A DNA stretch of 64,000 bases from a gamma proteobacterium HdN1 (GTDB lineage: Bacteria; Pseudomonadota; Gammaproteobacteria; Pseudomonadales; Ketobacteraceae), in assembly GCA_000198515.1 (NCBI GenBank), contig FP929140.1, positions 186,001 through 250,000 on the forward strand. Reading direction: 5' to 3'. Below the pieces are notes generated by a model, which saw only the letters and a program-made list of their open reading frames with translations, was not told the DNA's origin and ran no database searches. Shown here one piece after another: positions 1-8,012 of the stretch. Each line of letters opens with the position of its first letter. The first letter of the stretch is position 1. The translations under genes were made by a program, and so were the position numbers.

Positions 1-1718
1 ATATCCGCACCTTGGCTGAGAAAGCCTTAAGCCACTTGCCGCCCGAAGAACAGGCGCTGTTTCAGGTGTATGAGAGGATGCTTGAGGAATCGGCGCTTGC
101 GGGCGAGATCCGAGAGCGTGTGCGTGCAGGCAACTGGGTGCAAGGGGCGTTGCGCGAAGTGGTTTTGCGCCATGTTCGTGCCTTTGAGGCGATGGATGAT
201 GAATATCTGCGCGCCCGCGCTTCTGACGTGCGCGATCTTGGCTTGCGGATATTGCGCTACTTGCAGATCGAAAAGGTGAGCAATGGCGAGGTTCCAGCGC
301 GTGCGGTGGTGATTGGTGAGGAGCTTGCTCCCACCGTATTTGTTGATGTGCCGCGTGAGCGTATCGTGGGGATCGCCTCGCTGCAGGGCTCCAGCAATAG
401 CCATATGTCGATTGTCGCGCGGTCGATGTCGATTCCTACCGTGGTTGGGATCGGGGATATTCCGCTCTCGCGGGTCGACGGTAAAGAAGTCATCGTTGAC
501 GGTTATCGCGGTGAACTCATTGTGTCGCCAACCAGCGAAATGCGTCGCCACTATCTGGAGATCATGGAGGAGGAGCGCCAGGTCAATCGTGAGCTGGACG
601 AAGTGCGTCACCTCCCCTGTGTAACTCCAGACGGGCGGGAAATTCGCCTGCTCGTCAATACCGGGCTTGCGGTGGATGTCACTATGGCGTTGGAGCGCGG
701 CGCGCAGGGAGTCGGGCTATATCGTACCGAAATCCCCTTTATGGTGCGCGACCGTTTTCCCACGGAAACCGAGCAGATGGAAATTTATCGCCGTCAACTC
801 GAAGCCTTCCACCCGCGCAGCGTCGTGATGCGTACTCTGGATGTGGGCAGCGACAAAGCCTTGCCCTACTTTCCGATCAAAGAAGAAAATCCTGCGCTCG
901 GCTGGCGCGGCATTCGCATTACGCTCGATCAGCCGGAAATATTTCTGGTGCAAGTGCGCGCCATGTTGTGGGCCAGTGAGGGCTTGGATAACCTGCGGAT
1001 TTTGCTGCCGATGATTTCATCGGTCAGCGAGATTGAAGACGCGCTCCACTTGATTCACCGTGCTTATCTTGAGGTGCTAGAGGAGGGCGCTCATATCCGG
1101 ATGCCTGACGTTGGCGGGATGATCGAAGTGCCTGCAGCGGTCTATCAGGTGCGCGAATTTTGCCGCCACGTGGACTTTCTGTCGGTCGGCTCGAATGACC
1201 TGACCCAGTACATGCTGGCGGTCGATCGCAACAACCGCCGCGTGGCGCGCCTCTATCAGCCGTTTCATCCGGCGGTGTTGCGCGCGCTTCATCAGATCGT
1301 TCAGATCGCGGGTGAGGAAAACACTCCTGTTTCGCTTTGTGGCGAAATGGCGGGCGACCCTCGCGCTGCGGTGCTTCTGCTCGGCATGGGTTACAGCATG
1401 TTGAGCATGAGTGCGACCAGCCTGCTTCGCGTCAAATGGGTGCTGCGCCGGATCGGTTTTGCGCGCGCTCAAGAGATTTTCAATGATGTGATGCGCATGG
1501 AGAGCGCCCAAGCGGTTCGCAGCCATCTTGACTACATCCTCGAAAAGGAAGGCTTGGGAAGCTACATTCGCCCCATGCACTCCGCAACGGGCTATATCGA
1601 CAAAGAGGAGGTACCGGGCGTGAGTGTTCAGCCGCTTCCTGCGTCCACTTCCGCGCCTCTTGCGCCTGCTTCCGGCACGCTTACGGCCCCGTCTGGCGTG
1701 CAAGTCTCTCGCGCTTGA
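1..1718 (+). CDS. ptsP: PEP-protein phosphotransferase PtsP (EI-Ntr), 5' part cut off by window edge
   Basis: This is the first enzyme of the nitrogen phosphotransferase system; it moves phosphate from PEP to the NPr carrier in the cytoplasm. The reading frame is open from base 3, so the start lies outside the window. About 570 residues remain of the roughly 750 usual for PtsP, and the N-terminal GAF domain is missing. Counting from the TTG at 12, the EI helical domain comes first, then the swivelling domain with the phospho-histidine at residue 131 (GSSNSHMSIVARS). The PEP-binding TIM barrel follows, with GLYRTE (about 235-240), SVGSNDLTQY (about 391-400) and the catalytic Cys443 in SLCGEMAGD. 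The presence of the swivelling domain and the spacing to the barrel point to PtsP or EI. The assignment to PtsP rather than PtsI rests on neighbourhood (lgt-thyA follow) and is therefore partly inferred. The last 35 residues are Ser/Pro/Ala-rich and look dispensable. Confidence 0.93.
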   Translation, partial: IRTLAEKALSHLPPEEQALFQVYERMLEESALAGEIRERVRAGNWVQGALREVVLRHVRAFEAMDDEYLRARASDVRDLGLRILRYLQIEKVSNGEVPARAVVIGEELAPTVFVDVPRERIVGIASLQGSSNSHMSIVARSMSIPTVVGIGDIPLSRVDGKEVIVDGYRGELIVSPTSEMRRHYLEIMEEERQVNRELDEVRHLPCVTPDGREIRLLVNTGLAVDVTMALERGAQGVGLYRTEIPFMVRDRFPTETEQMEIYRRQLEAFHPRSVVMRTLDVGSDKALPYFPIKEENPALGWRGIRITLDQPEIFLVQVRAMLWASEGLDNLRILLPMISSVSEIEDALHLIHRAYLEVLEEGAHIRMPDVGGMIEVPAAVYQVREFCRHVDFLSVGSNDLTQYMLAVDRNNRRVARLYQPFHPAVLRALHQIVQIAGEENTPVSLCGEMAGDPRAAVLLLGMGYSMLSMSATSLLRVKWVLRRIGFARAQEIFNDVMRMESAQAVRSHLDYILEKEGLGSYIRPMHSATGYIDKEEVPGVSVQPLPASTSAPLAPASGTLTAPSGVQVSRA

Positions 1719-1856
1719 CTTCGTTCAGGCCCTTGATTCTTGGCTTTCGCGCCGCAGAGCCGCGTCTGCGGGGCAAGGACTTTGAGGAAATGATCGGGGT
1801 ATTCTCGGCATGATACGTCATATCTACCCTAGGTGATTTTTTGGAGTATTACGCCT

Positions 1857-2504
1857 ATGAACCGGATGCTGTTGCCGTTGCTTCCTCTTCAATTCACTCA
1901 AAGCGTGCGCGCCTTACCGAGCAAGCTTTCACCGCTGCGCGTGCTATTTCTTGCTGCATTGCTGTCCGGATTCGCCCTCTCGCAGCCGCAGCTGGCGTGG
2001 GGGTTTACGGTAGGCGGGGTCTCTTTGACAGAGCAGCAAACCAGCGGTGATACAGTGCTCCACTTAAACGGCGCGGGCATTCGGAACAAGTTTTTCCTCG
2101 ATGTCTATGTCGCGGCACTGTATACCCCTGATCGGGTGGCAAACGCGGAAGCGGTGTTGGATGCGCATGTTCCGCAAACCGTACGCCTTGTGATCACATC
2201 CTCTGCCATTACTCGCCAGCGCTTGGTAGATGCCATTACCGAGGGAGTTCAGCGCTCTGCTGGGAAGGATTTTCCCCGCTATGCACCCTATCTGGATCAA
2301 GTTTGGGAAGCACTGACGTTTGAAGTCAAAAAAGGCGATATCTATGATTTTCGCTATCTCCCCGATCAAGGCGTAAGCATTGTTCGCAATGGCGAGGTTC
2401 TGCGCACGATTCCAGAGTTCGAATTCAAGCGTGTTTTGTTCGGCATCTGGTTGGGCAAAGATCCCGTGCAAGCCTCGCTGAAAAAAGCCATGCTGCACCG
2501 CTAG
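1857..2504 (+). CDS. exported chalcone-isomerase-like protein
   Basis: The protein is about 215 residues, with a hydrophobic N-terminal segment ending near LAWGFTVGG, so it is probably exported to the periplasm. After the signal comes a pattern typical of the bacterial chalcone-isomerase-like family: a GAGIRNKFFLDVYVAALY strand-helix near the start, then a helix-rich middle, and an FxFKRVLFGIWLGKDP motif near the C-terminus. The fold is that of plant chalcone isomerase, but bacterial members are not known to make flavonoids, and their role (perhaps lipid binding) is unsettled. I chose the ATG at 1857 because TTGGAG (1841-1846) lies 10 bases upstream; a GTG at 1833 is also in frame. It stands alone between ptsP and lgt. 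Confidence 0.72.
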   Translation: MNRMLLPLLPLQFTQSVRALPSKLSPLRVLFLAALLSGFALSQPQLAWGFTVGGVSLTEQQTSGDTVLHLNGAGIRNKFFLDVYVAALYTPDRVANAEAVLDAHVPQTVRLVITSSAITRQRLVDAITEGVQRSAGKDFPRYAPYLDQVWEALTFEVKKGDIYDFRYLPDQGVSIVRNGEVLRTIPEFEFKRVLFGIWLGKDPVQASLKKAMLHR

Positions 2505-2511
2505 CGACTGC

Positions 2512-2574
2512 GCTCCCTGAGCGGAGTCAAAGGCTTCCTGAGCAGAAACAACGGCTCCGTGAGCGGAGTCGACG
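2512..2574. repeat. 3 x 21-bp degenerate tandem repeat after the chalcone-isomerase-like gene
   Basis: Three head-to-tail units lie at 2512-2532, 2533-2553 and 2554-2574, sharing the form GCTyCsTGAGCrGAr. They begin 8 bases after the stop codon at 2502-2504. Units 1 and 3 also contain a short inverted pair, CTCC and GGAG, so each could form a small hairpin. No U-tract follows, so a classical terminator is not supported. Confidence 0.8.
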
Positions 2575-2681
2575 GCTTAGCCTCGAAAATGGGCATTACG
2601 CGGCAGTCTGTACGCGCTCTTTCGTGTAAGATAAGCCGCGCTTTTGTCGCTGCGCCCGAGAAGAAATAGGAATCCAGAAAA

Positions 2682-3482
2682 ATGCTGATACATCCCTCCA
2701 TCGACCCCGTTGCCCTCGCCATAGGGCCACTCAAGATACACTGGTATGGGCTTATGTATCTGGCAGGGTTCTTGTCGGGTATGTGGTTGCTTGGGCGCAG
2801 AGCGGCAAAACCGGGATCGGGCTGGACGAAAGACGAAGTCAGCGATCTGATTTTCTACGGTGCGATTGGCGTAGTGCTGGGGGGGCGGCTTGGCTATATG
2901 CTCTTCTATGGTGGCCCGCATTTTATGCGCGATCCATCCTCCATCTTTCGAGTGTGGGAAGGTGGCATGTCTTTCCACGGTGGGCTTTTGGGCGTCATGT
3001 TTGCGGTCTGGTTGTTTGGGCGGCGAACCAAACGCAGCTTGTGGGATATTCTGGATTTTGGCGCGCCCATCGTTCCAATTGGTTTAGGGCTGGGCCGGCT
3101 CGGTAACTTTATCAATGGCGAGCTGGTTGGGCGGACGACGGATGTTCCTTGGGGCATGATCTTTCCGCATGTAGACCAGCTTCCCCGCCATCCCTCGCAG
3201 CTCTATGAGATGTTTTTTGAAGGGCTGGTGATGTTCAGTATTCTGTGGTGGTTTTCTTCCACCCCACGGCCGCGCTACGCGGTGTCGGGAATGTTTGCCT
3301 TGCTCTATGGGGTATTCCGGTTTTCCGTTGAATTTACGCGCGAACCCGATGCGCAACTGGGTTTCATCGCGCTTGATTGGATGACGATGGGCCAGCTTTT
3401 GTCGATTCCACTGATTGTAGTGGGGCTTGTGCTGTTAAAAATTGCCTATGCGCGGAAAGCCCCGGAATACGGTCGCAAGTAA
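2682..3482 (+). CDS. lgt: prolipoprotein diacylglyceryl transferase Lgt
   Basis: Lgt transfers diacylglycerol from phosphatidylglycerol to the lipobox cysteine of prolipoproteins in the inner membrane, the first step of lipoprotein maturation. The 266 residues carry several transmembrane segments. The family landmarks are present: HWYGLMY near residue 20, the SFHGG motif with His99, and the signature GRLGNFINGELVGR at 138-151 with the essential Arg139, Asn142 and Glu147. Length fits the family. The ATG at 2682 follows an AGGAATCC site by about 8 bases. thyA and folA lie downstream in the same direction, an order common in gammaproteobacteria. Several lipoproteins in this window would be its substrates. 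Confidence 0.97.
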   Translation: MLIHPSIDPVALAIGPLKIHWYGLMYLAGFLSGMWLLGRRAAKPGSGWTKDEVSDLIFYGAIGVVLGGRLGYMLFYGGPHFMRDPSSIFRVWEGGMSFHGGLLGVMFAVWLFGRRTKRSLWDILDFGAPIVPIGLGLGRLGNFINGELVGRTTDVPWGMIFPHVDQLPRHPSQLYEMFFEGLVMFSILWWFSSTPRPRYAVSGMFALLYGVFRFSVEFTREPDAQLGFIALDWMTMGQLLSIPLIVVGLVLLKIAYARKAPEYGRK

Positions 3483-3593
3483 GCTGCGCAGTATGAGCTT
3501 GGGTCTCCTGCACCCCGCTTCTTTATCAGCGGCTAGATTGCGTCTGCTTGGGTGAGTCTGCCAGGGTGTTAGTGGGCGCTTGTTGCTGGATCG

Positions 3594-3710
3594 TTCGTCA
3601 ATCGGTAGCTTGTCAATCGGTGGCTCGTCAATGAATGGCTTGTCGCCAGCTCGTTATTGCGAGACCGCTTGTCACAGAATTGCTTGTCATAGATGCTTGT
3701 CACAGAACAG
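3594..3710. repeat. degenerate 15-bp tandem repeats upstream of thyA
   Basis: Units of the form CTTGTCAnnnnnnnG recur. Three are contiguous at 3594-3608, 3609-3623 and 3624-3638. A broken copy begins at 3639. Three more lie at 3668-3682, 3683-3695 (13 bp) and 3696-3710. The array ends 9 bases before the thyA start and would be in the 5' leader of the transcript. I see no promoter inside it that I would defend. Confidence 0.8.
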
Positions 3711-3719
3711 GATATACGC

Positions 3720-4553
3720 ATGAAACAATATCTCGATCTTTTGCGCCATGTCCGCGACCACGGCGTCCGCAAAAGCGATCGTACCGGCACCGGTACCTTG
3801 AGTGTTTTTGGCTATCAGATGCGTTTCGATCTGGCCGCAGGCTTTCCGCTCGTTACCACCAAAAAAGTACACCTGAAATCCATTATCCACGAATTACTGT
3901 GGTTTTTGCGTGGTGAAACCAATATTCAATACCTCACCGATCACGGCGTGTCGATCTGGAATGAGTGGGCCACCGAAAGCGGCGAGTTAGGGCCTGTTTA
4001 TGGCAAGCAGTGGCGCTCTTGGGATGGCCCCCACGGTGAAACCGTTGATCAGATCGCGTGGTTGATCGACGAAATCCGCAACAACCCGGATTCACGGCGC
4101 ATGGTTGTCAGCGCATGGAATCCCGCCTTGTTGCCGGATACCCGCGTAAGCCCCCGCCAGAACGCGGCGAATGGCTTGCAGGCATTGCCACCTTGCCATT
4201 GTCTGTTTCAGTTTTATGTGGCCGAGGGCAAGCTGTCGTGCCAGCTGTATCAACGTAGCGGCGACGTTTTTCTGGGTGTGCCTTTTAATATCGCCTCGTA
4301 TGCGCTGCTGACTTTGATGGTGGCCCAAGTGACTGGCTTGCAGCCTGGGGAGTTCGTGCATTCCTTTGGAGACGTGCACCTGTATCTCAACCATTTGGAA
4401 CAGGCAGAAACCCAGTTGGCACGAGCGCCTTTGGCCTTGCCAAAAATGCAGCTGAACCCTGCGATTACAAACGTGTTCGATTTTCGCTACGACGACTTCA
4501 CGCTCACGGATTATGCACCCTACGACCCGATTCGTGCACCGGTTGCGGTATGA
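3720..4553 (+). CDS. thyA: thymidylate synthase ThyA
   Basis: The enzyme methylates dUMP to dTMP using methylene-tetrahydrofolate, leaving dihydrofolate, which the next gene product recycles. The protein is 277 residues, 13 more than the E. coli enzyme. The nucleophile is Cys159 in [12 protein letters not shown], and the dUMP/folate site [20 protein letters not shown] and the closing APVAV C-terminus are in place. The extra residues fall at about 138-153 ([14 protein letters not shown]), just before the active-site cysteine, at a surface loop in known structures. I use the ATG at 3720, since MKQYLDLL is the conserved beginning; an in-frame codon at 3693 would add nine odd residues. It overlaps folA by four bases (ATGA), so the two are translationally coupled. 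Confidence 0.97.
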   Translation: MKQYLDLLRHVRDHGVRKSDRTGTGTLSVFGYQMRFDLAAGFPLVTTKKVHLKSIIHELLWFLRGETNIQYLTDHGVSIWNEWATESGELGPVYGKQWRSWDGPHGETVDQIAWLIDEIRNNPDSRRMVVSAWNPALLPDTRVSPRQNAANGLQALPPCHCLFQFYVAEGKLSCQLYQRSGDVFLGVPFNIASYALLTLMVAQVTGLQPGEFVHSFGDVHLYLNHLEQAETQLARAPLALPKMQLNPAITNVFDFRYDDFTLTDYAPYDPIRAPVAV

Positions 4554-5065
4554 GCATGGCGCATTCTTATCGACTGTCCCTCATCGTGGCCGTTGCAGAT
4601 AATCAGGTCATTGGCCGTCAAAACAGTCTGCCGTGGCGTGCCCCGGCTGACCTTGCGCGTTTCAAACAGCTCACCATGGGCAAACCCATGATTATGGGGC
4701 GCAAGACTTTTGATTCGTTAGGGCGGGTTTTGCCTGGTCGCCCGCACATCGTTATTTCGAGACAGAGCGACTTAGGCTTGCCACCGCAGTGTTATCTGGC
4801 TGCATCTCTTCAGGATGCGATTGAAATTGCCAAGCCGCTGATGGATGCAAGCCAAGAAATCATGGTGATTGGCGGTGCCGAAATTTATCGGCAAGCCTTG
4901 GCGCTTGCGGATCGGATTTACCTTACGCAAGTTCATCTCGAACCGGAGGGAGACGCTTTTTTTTCGCCGCTTGGGGCAGAGTGGCAGGAGCTTGAGAAAA
5001 CGAGAGCAGAAGGTGAGCCGGCCTGCAGTTATTTGACCTATGGCCGCCGTGAGCCGGTTCGTTAA
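4550..5065 (+). CDS. folA: dihydrofolate reductase FolA
   Basis: This NADPH-dependent reductase turns dihydrofolate back to tetrahydrofolate, the target of trimethoprim in other bacteria. It is 171 residues, usual for chromosomal DHFR. The N-terminal strand [12 protein letters not shown], the [13 protein letters not shown] motif with the catalytic acid at Asp34, the NADPH-binding [10 protein letters not shown] and GRPHIVIS, and the later [12 protein letters not shown] are all recognisable. The start ATG overlaps the thyA stop, and a second in-frame ATG lies two codons on. ThyA consumes the cofactor that FolA restores, so the coupled pair makes metabolic sense. It stops 50 bases before the DUF349 gene start. 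Confidence 0.97.
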   Translation: MSMAHSYRLSLIVAVADNQVIGRQNSLPWRAPADLARFKQLTMGKPMIMGRKTFDSLGRVLPGRPHIVISRQSDLGLPPQCYLAASLQDAIEIAKPLMDASQEIMVIGGAEIYRQALALADRIYLTQVHLEPEGDAFFSPLGAEWQELEKTRAEGEPACSYLTYGRREPVR

Positions 5066-5114
5066 CCTTTGTACAAACACTTTTTATCGAAGAACACAGC
5101 ACGGAATTGAGAAT

Positions 5115-8012
5115 ATGTTCAAAAACCTGTTCAAGCCTAAGTGGCAGCACACTAAGCCTGAAGTTCGCCTGGAAGCTGTGCGCCAGTTGAGCGACGAGAG
5201 TTCAGATCAGGCGCAGATTCTGGAGCAGGTTGCGGCGAGCGATGAAGTTCCCGCGATTCGATTGGCAGCGGCTCGGCGCATGAATAACGTGGATCGTGTG
5301 GTGCGTCTGCTTCAAAGCGAGAAAGACAGCGATACCCGGATCAAGATTCAGGGGCATTTGATGAGTCTGCTGGGCCCGGATTCGGCACCTTCAGCGGTGA
5401 TGAAGCAATGGCTGGCAGACCTTTCAAGCGATGCGGTTTTGCAACTGCTTGAGCGTACGAAAAGCCAAGACTTGGGCGAGCGCATGTTGGCGGCAATTCG
5501 TGATGAACAAACGCTTGCGGTGCTTGCGGTTCAGCTACCGTTGGCGGCTCTGCGGAAAGCGGCCGCGCAGCGGGTTGATGCTCCCCAGTTGCTAGAGGAA
5601 ATTCTAAAAGGGTCGCGCAGCAAAGATAAAAATGTATACCGCATTGTTCGGGAAAAGCTTGATGCGATACAAGTAGCGCAGCAGGCCGGTGCTGATCTTG
5701 ATCGGGCGATCTCGGAATTGTGCAGTGCGCTTGAAGCTCATAGCCGCACCACGCAGGATCCGTATTATGCTGCAAAGTTCGAACACCTGCAGAAGCGTTG
5801 GCTGCCGCTTGCCGAGCAAGCGAGCGCCGACCAGCGCGCCCGTTATCTGGCGGGCGTTACAGCGTGTCGAGCCATAATGGAAGACGTTGCCGCAGAAGCG
5901 CTTGCAGAAACCACTCGCCTTGAACAAGAAGCCAGCCAAGCGCAACATAACGACGCGCTTGCGGGTGAACTCTGTAACACTCTTGAAACTGCGCTTACCG
6001 GCGCTACTGCGCAGCCTGAGGCTGCAAGCCACAAAGTGCTTGCGGAGCTGCTTTCAATCAATCGAAAACGCTGGAGTGATGAATTTTCTGAGGCACAGCC
6101 CTCCGCGCGCCTCAAAAAGCGTTTTCAGGAAGTTTGTGTGCGTGCAGAAAATCTTGCAGGTGCGCTCCAGAGCTTGAATACCCAAGAAACTGCAATTCGC
6201 GACGCTGCAACAGCGCTGCTTGAGCGAACGGAAGATCATATCCACACGCTGCTAGAACAGAAAAAGCAGCTAGATAAAGCCATGCAGGGCTTACGTTGGC
6301 CTACAGGGCTTGCGTTACCAGAAGTTTTACAGCTGCAGCAGCGTGCGGCAGCTCATTTCGATGTGGTGCGTGATCGCCTGTTAATGCAAGAACAGCAGCA
6401 GCAAGATGCTCTTGAAAAAGAAATCACGAAGCTGGTCAAAGAAATCGAAAAAGGCAACCTGAAAGCGGCGCAACAACACCTGCGTGATTGCAATAGGCGC
6501 GTGCGCGAATTGCCGATTAAAAAAGCCCAAGCCTTACAGCACAAGGTGCGTGAGCTGACCGCGCGTGTTAATGAGCTGCGTGACTGGCAGGGCTTTGCGA
6601 CGCTTCCTAAAAAAGAAGCTTTGTGCGAACAGATGGAGGCTCTGGCGGGTGTAGAAATGGATCCACAGGCTTTGGCGGGCCGCATCAAACGCCTGCAGGA
6701 CGAGTGGCGCACGCTCGGCGGTGGAGATGGTGAGCAGGGTCAAGCGTTGTGGGAGCGCTTTAGCAAAGCAGCGGATTTTGCGTACGAGCCTTGCCGCGAA
6801 TATTTTGAAAAATTGGCTGCAGTTCGCCAAGTCAATCTGGAAGCACGCCAATTGTTGTGCCAGCAGTTGGACGATTATCTCCATAAAACAGACTGGGCGG
6901 TAATTGACTGGCGCGCCGCGCATGAAATTTTTGAACTTGCAAAGGAGCAATGGCGCACTTACTCCCCAGTAGAACGAAAAGCAGGCAAGGATGTGCAGGA
7001 TCGTTTCAATGGTCTTTTGCAGGAAATGGAGCAGCGCTTCCATGCTGAATTCGAAAAGAACACGCAAGCCCGCCGCGCGCTGATCGGCCAGGCGGAATCA
7101 CTGCTACACGCCGAGAACCTGCAGGATGCCATCGAAAAGGCCAAACACCTGCAGCAGGAGTGGAAACAGATAGGGATGGTGGGGCCGCGCCAAGATGGTA
7201 AGCTCTGGAAGCAGTTTCGCGCAGCTTGCGACGGATTGTTTGCGCGCCGTGATCAGGCTCGCGAAGATGCGCAGGCGCAACGTGATCGCAGCGTGAGCGA
7301 GGCGGGGGCAATCTGTGCCGCGCTTGAGAGCTTGGCAAACGCTGCCGACGCACGCAAGGATGCGCAGGAAACTGCGCAAACACGCGAGCAGACCGACGCT
7401 CTAGAGGCTCAGTTTGAGGCTTTAGGCCCATTGCCGCGCGAACAGGCTGGCGAACTTCGCCGCCGCTTTCAGAATGCGTTAGAGGCAATCCGGCGCGGCC
7501 TTGCGCGGCAACAACAGCAAGGCCGACGCGATCGCTTTTCCAGCTTGTGGGTGCTGGCTGCGTGGCTGGATGAGCAGGAAGGGCGCAGGCTCACCGATGC
7601 CGAATTTAGTGTGCCCAGCACACTGCCAGAACCGGGCGCATTGCCAGACATGGATGCATTGCCGAACGGTGCCGTGAATCTTGCCCAGCAGCGCCTCAAA
7701 GCCCTTCAGCAAGGCGACCTGCAGGCAATCGAGCCGGTGCTTGTGAAGAACGCAGAAACCCTACGTCAGCTATGCTTACGTCTAGAGTTAGGTGCAGGCT
7801 TGGAAACGCCGTCAGAAGATCGCGCCTATCGGATGCAGTTCCAGATCAATCAATTCAACAAGGGCGAACGAGCACCGGCAACGCACCAAGAGGCAGACGA
7901 GCAGCTAGAGCGCTTGCAACTGGAGTGGCTAGCCGTGGGCCCTGTGGCAGTCGCTGACCGTGAGCGTTATCTGCGCAGGTTTCAAGATGGGCTTTCACAA
8001 GCATATCGCTAA
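5115..8012 (+). CDS. large DUF349-domain protein
   Basis: This is a cytoplasmic protein of 965 residues, almost wholly alpha-helical. The first 150 residues look like HEAT-type repeats (KPEVRLEAVRQLSD, AIRLAAARRM). The middle and C-terminal parts carry several DUF349 repeats, recognisable by the spaced pattern LqqeWkxiGxvgpr/dgklWkqFraacDxlF (for example near 7150-7240). Long stretches are rich in Glu, Gln, Ala and Lys and should form coiled coils. No enzymatic motif is visible. Family members are found next to folA/thyA in pseudomonads, but their function is not established. I chose the ATG at 5115 (MFKNLFKPK) rather than one at 5040 inside folA, because of the GGAATTGAG just before it. The 3' end overlaps the next gene by 26 bases. 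Confidence 0.8.
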   Translation: MFKNLFKPKWQHTKPEVRLEAVRQLSDESSDQAQILEQVAASDEVPAIRLAAARRMNNVDRVVRLLQSEKDSDTRIKIQGHLMSLLGPDSAPSAVMKQWLADLSSDAVLQLLERTKSQDLGERMLAAIRDEQTLAVLAVQLPLAALRKAAAQRVDAPQLLEEILKGSRSKDKNVYRIVREKLDAIQVAQQAGADLDRAISELCSALEAHSRTTQDPYYAAKFEHLQKRWLPLAEQASADQRARYLAGVTACRAIMEDVAAEALAETTRLEQEASQAQHNDALAGELCNTLETALTGATAQPEAASHKVLAELLSINRKRWSDEFSEAQPSARLKKRFQEVCVRAENLAGALQSLNTQETAIRDAATALLERTEDHIHTLLEQKKQLDKAMQGLRWPTGLALPEVLQLQQRAAAHFDVVRDRLLMQEQQQQDALEKEITKLVKEIEKGNLKAAQQHLRDCNRRVRELPIKKAQALQHKVRELTARVNELRDWQGFATLPKKEALCEQMEALAGVEMDPQALAGRIKRLQDEWRTLGGGDGEQGQALWERFSKAADFAYEPCREYFEKLAAVRQVNLEARQLLCQQLDDYLHKTDWAVIDWRAAHEIFELAKEQWRTYSPVERKAGKDVQDRFNGLLQEMEQRFHAEFEKNTQARRALIGQAESLLHAENLQDAIEKAKHLQQEWKQIGMVGPRQDGKLWKQFRAACDGLFARRDQAREDAQAQRDRSVSEAGAICAALESLANAADARKDAQETAQTREQTDALEAQFEALGPLPREQAGELRRRFQNALEAIRRGLARQQQQGRRDRFSSLWVLAAWLDEQEGRRLTDAEFSVPSTLPEPGALPDMDALPNGAVNLAQQRLKALQQGDLQAIEPVLVKNAETLRQLCLRLELGAGLETPSEDRAYRMQFQINQFNKGERAPATHQEADEQLERLQLEWLAVGPVAVADRERYLRRFQDGLSQAYR

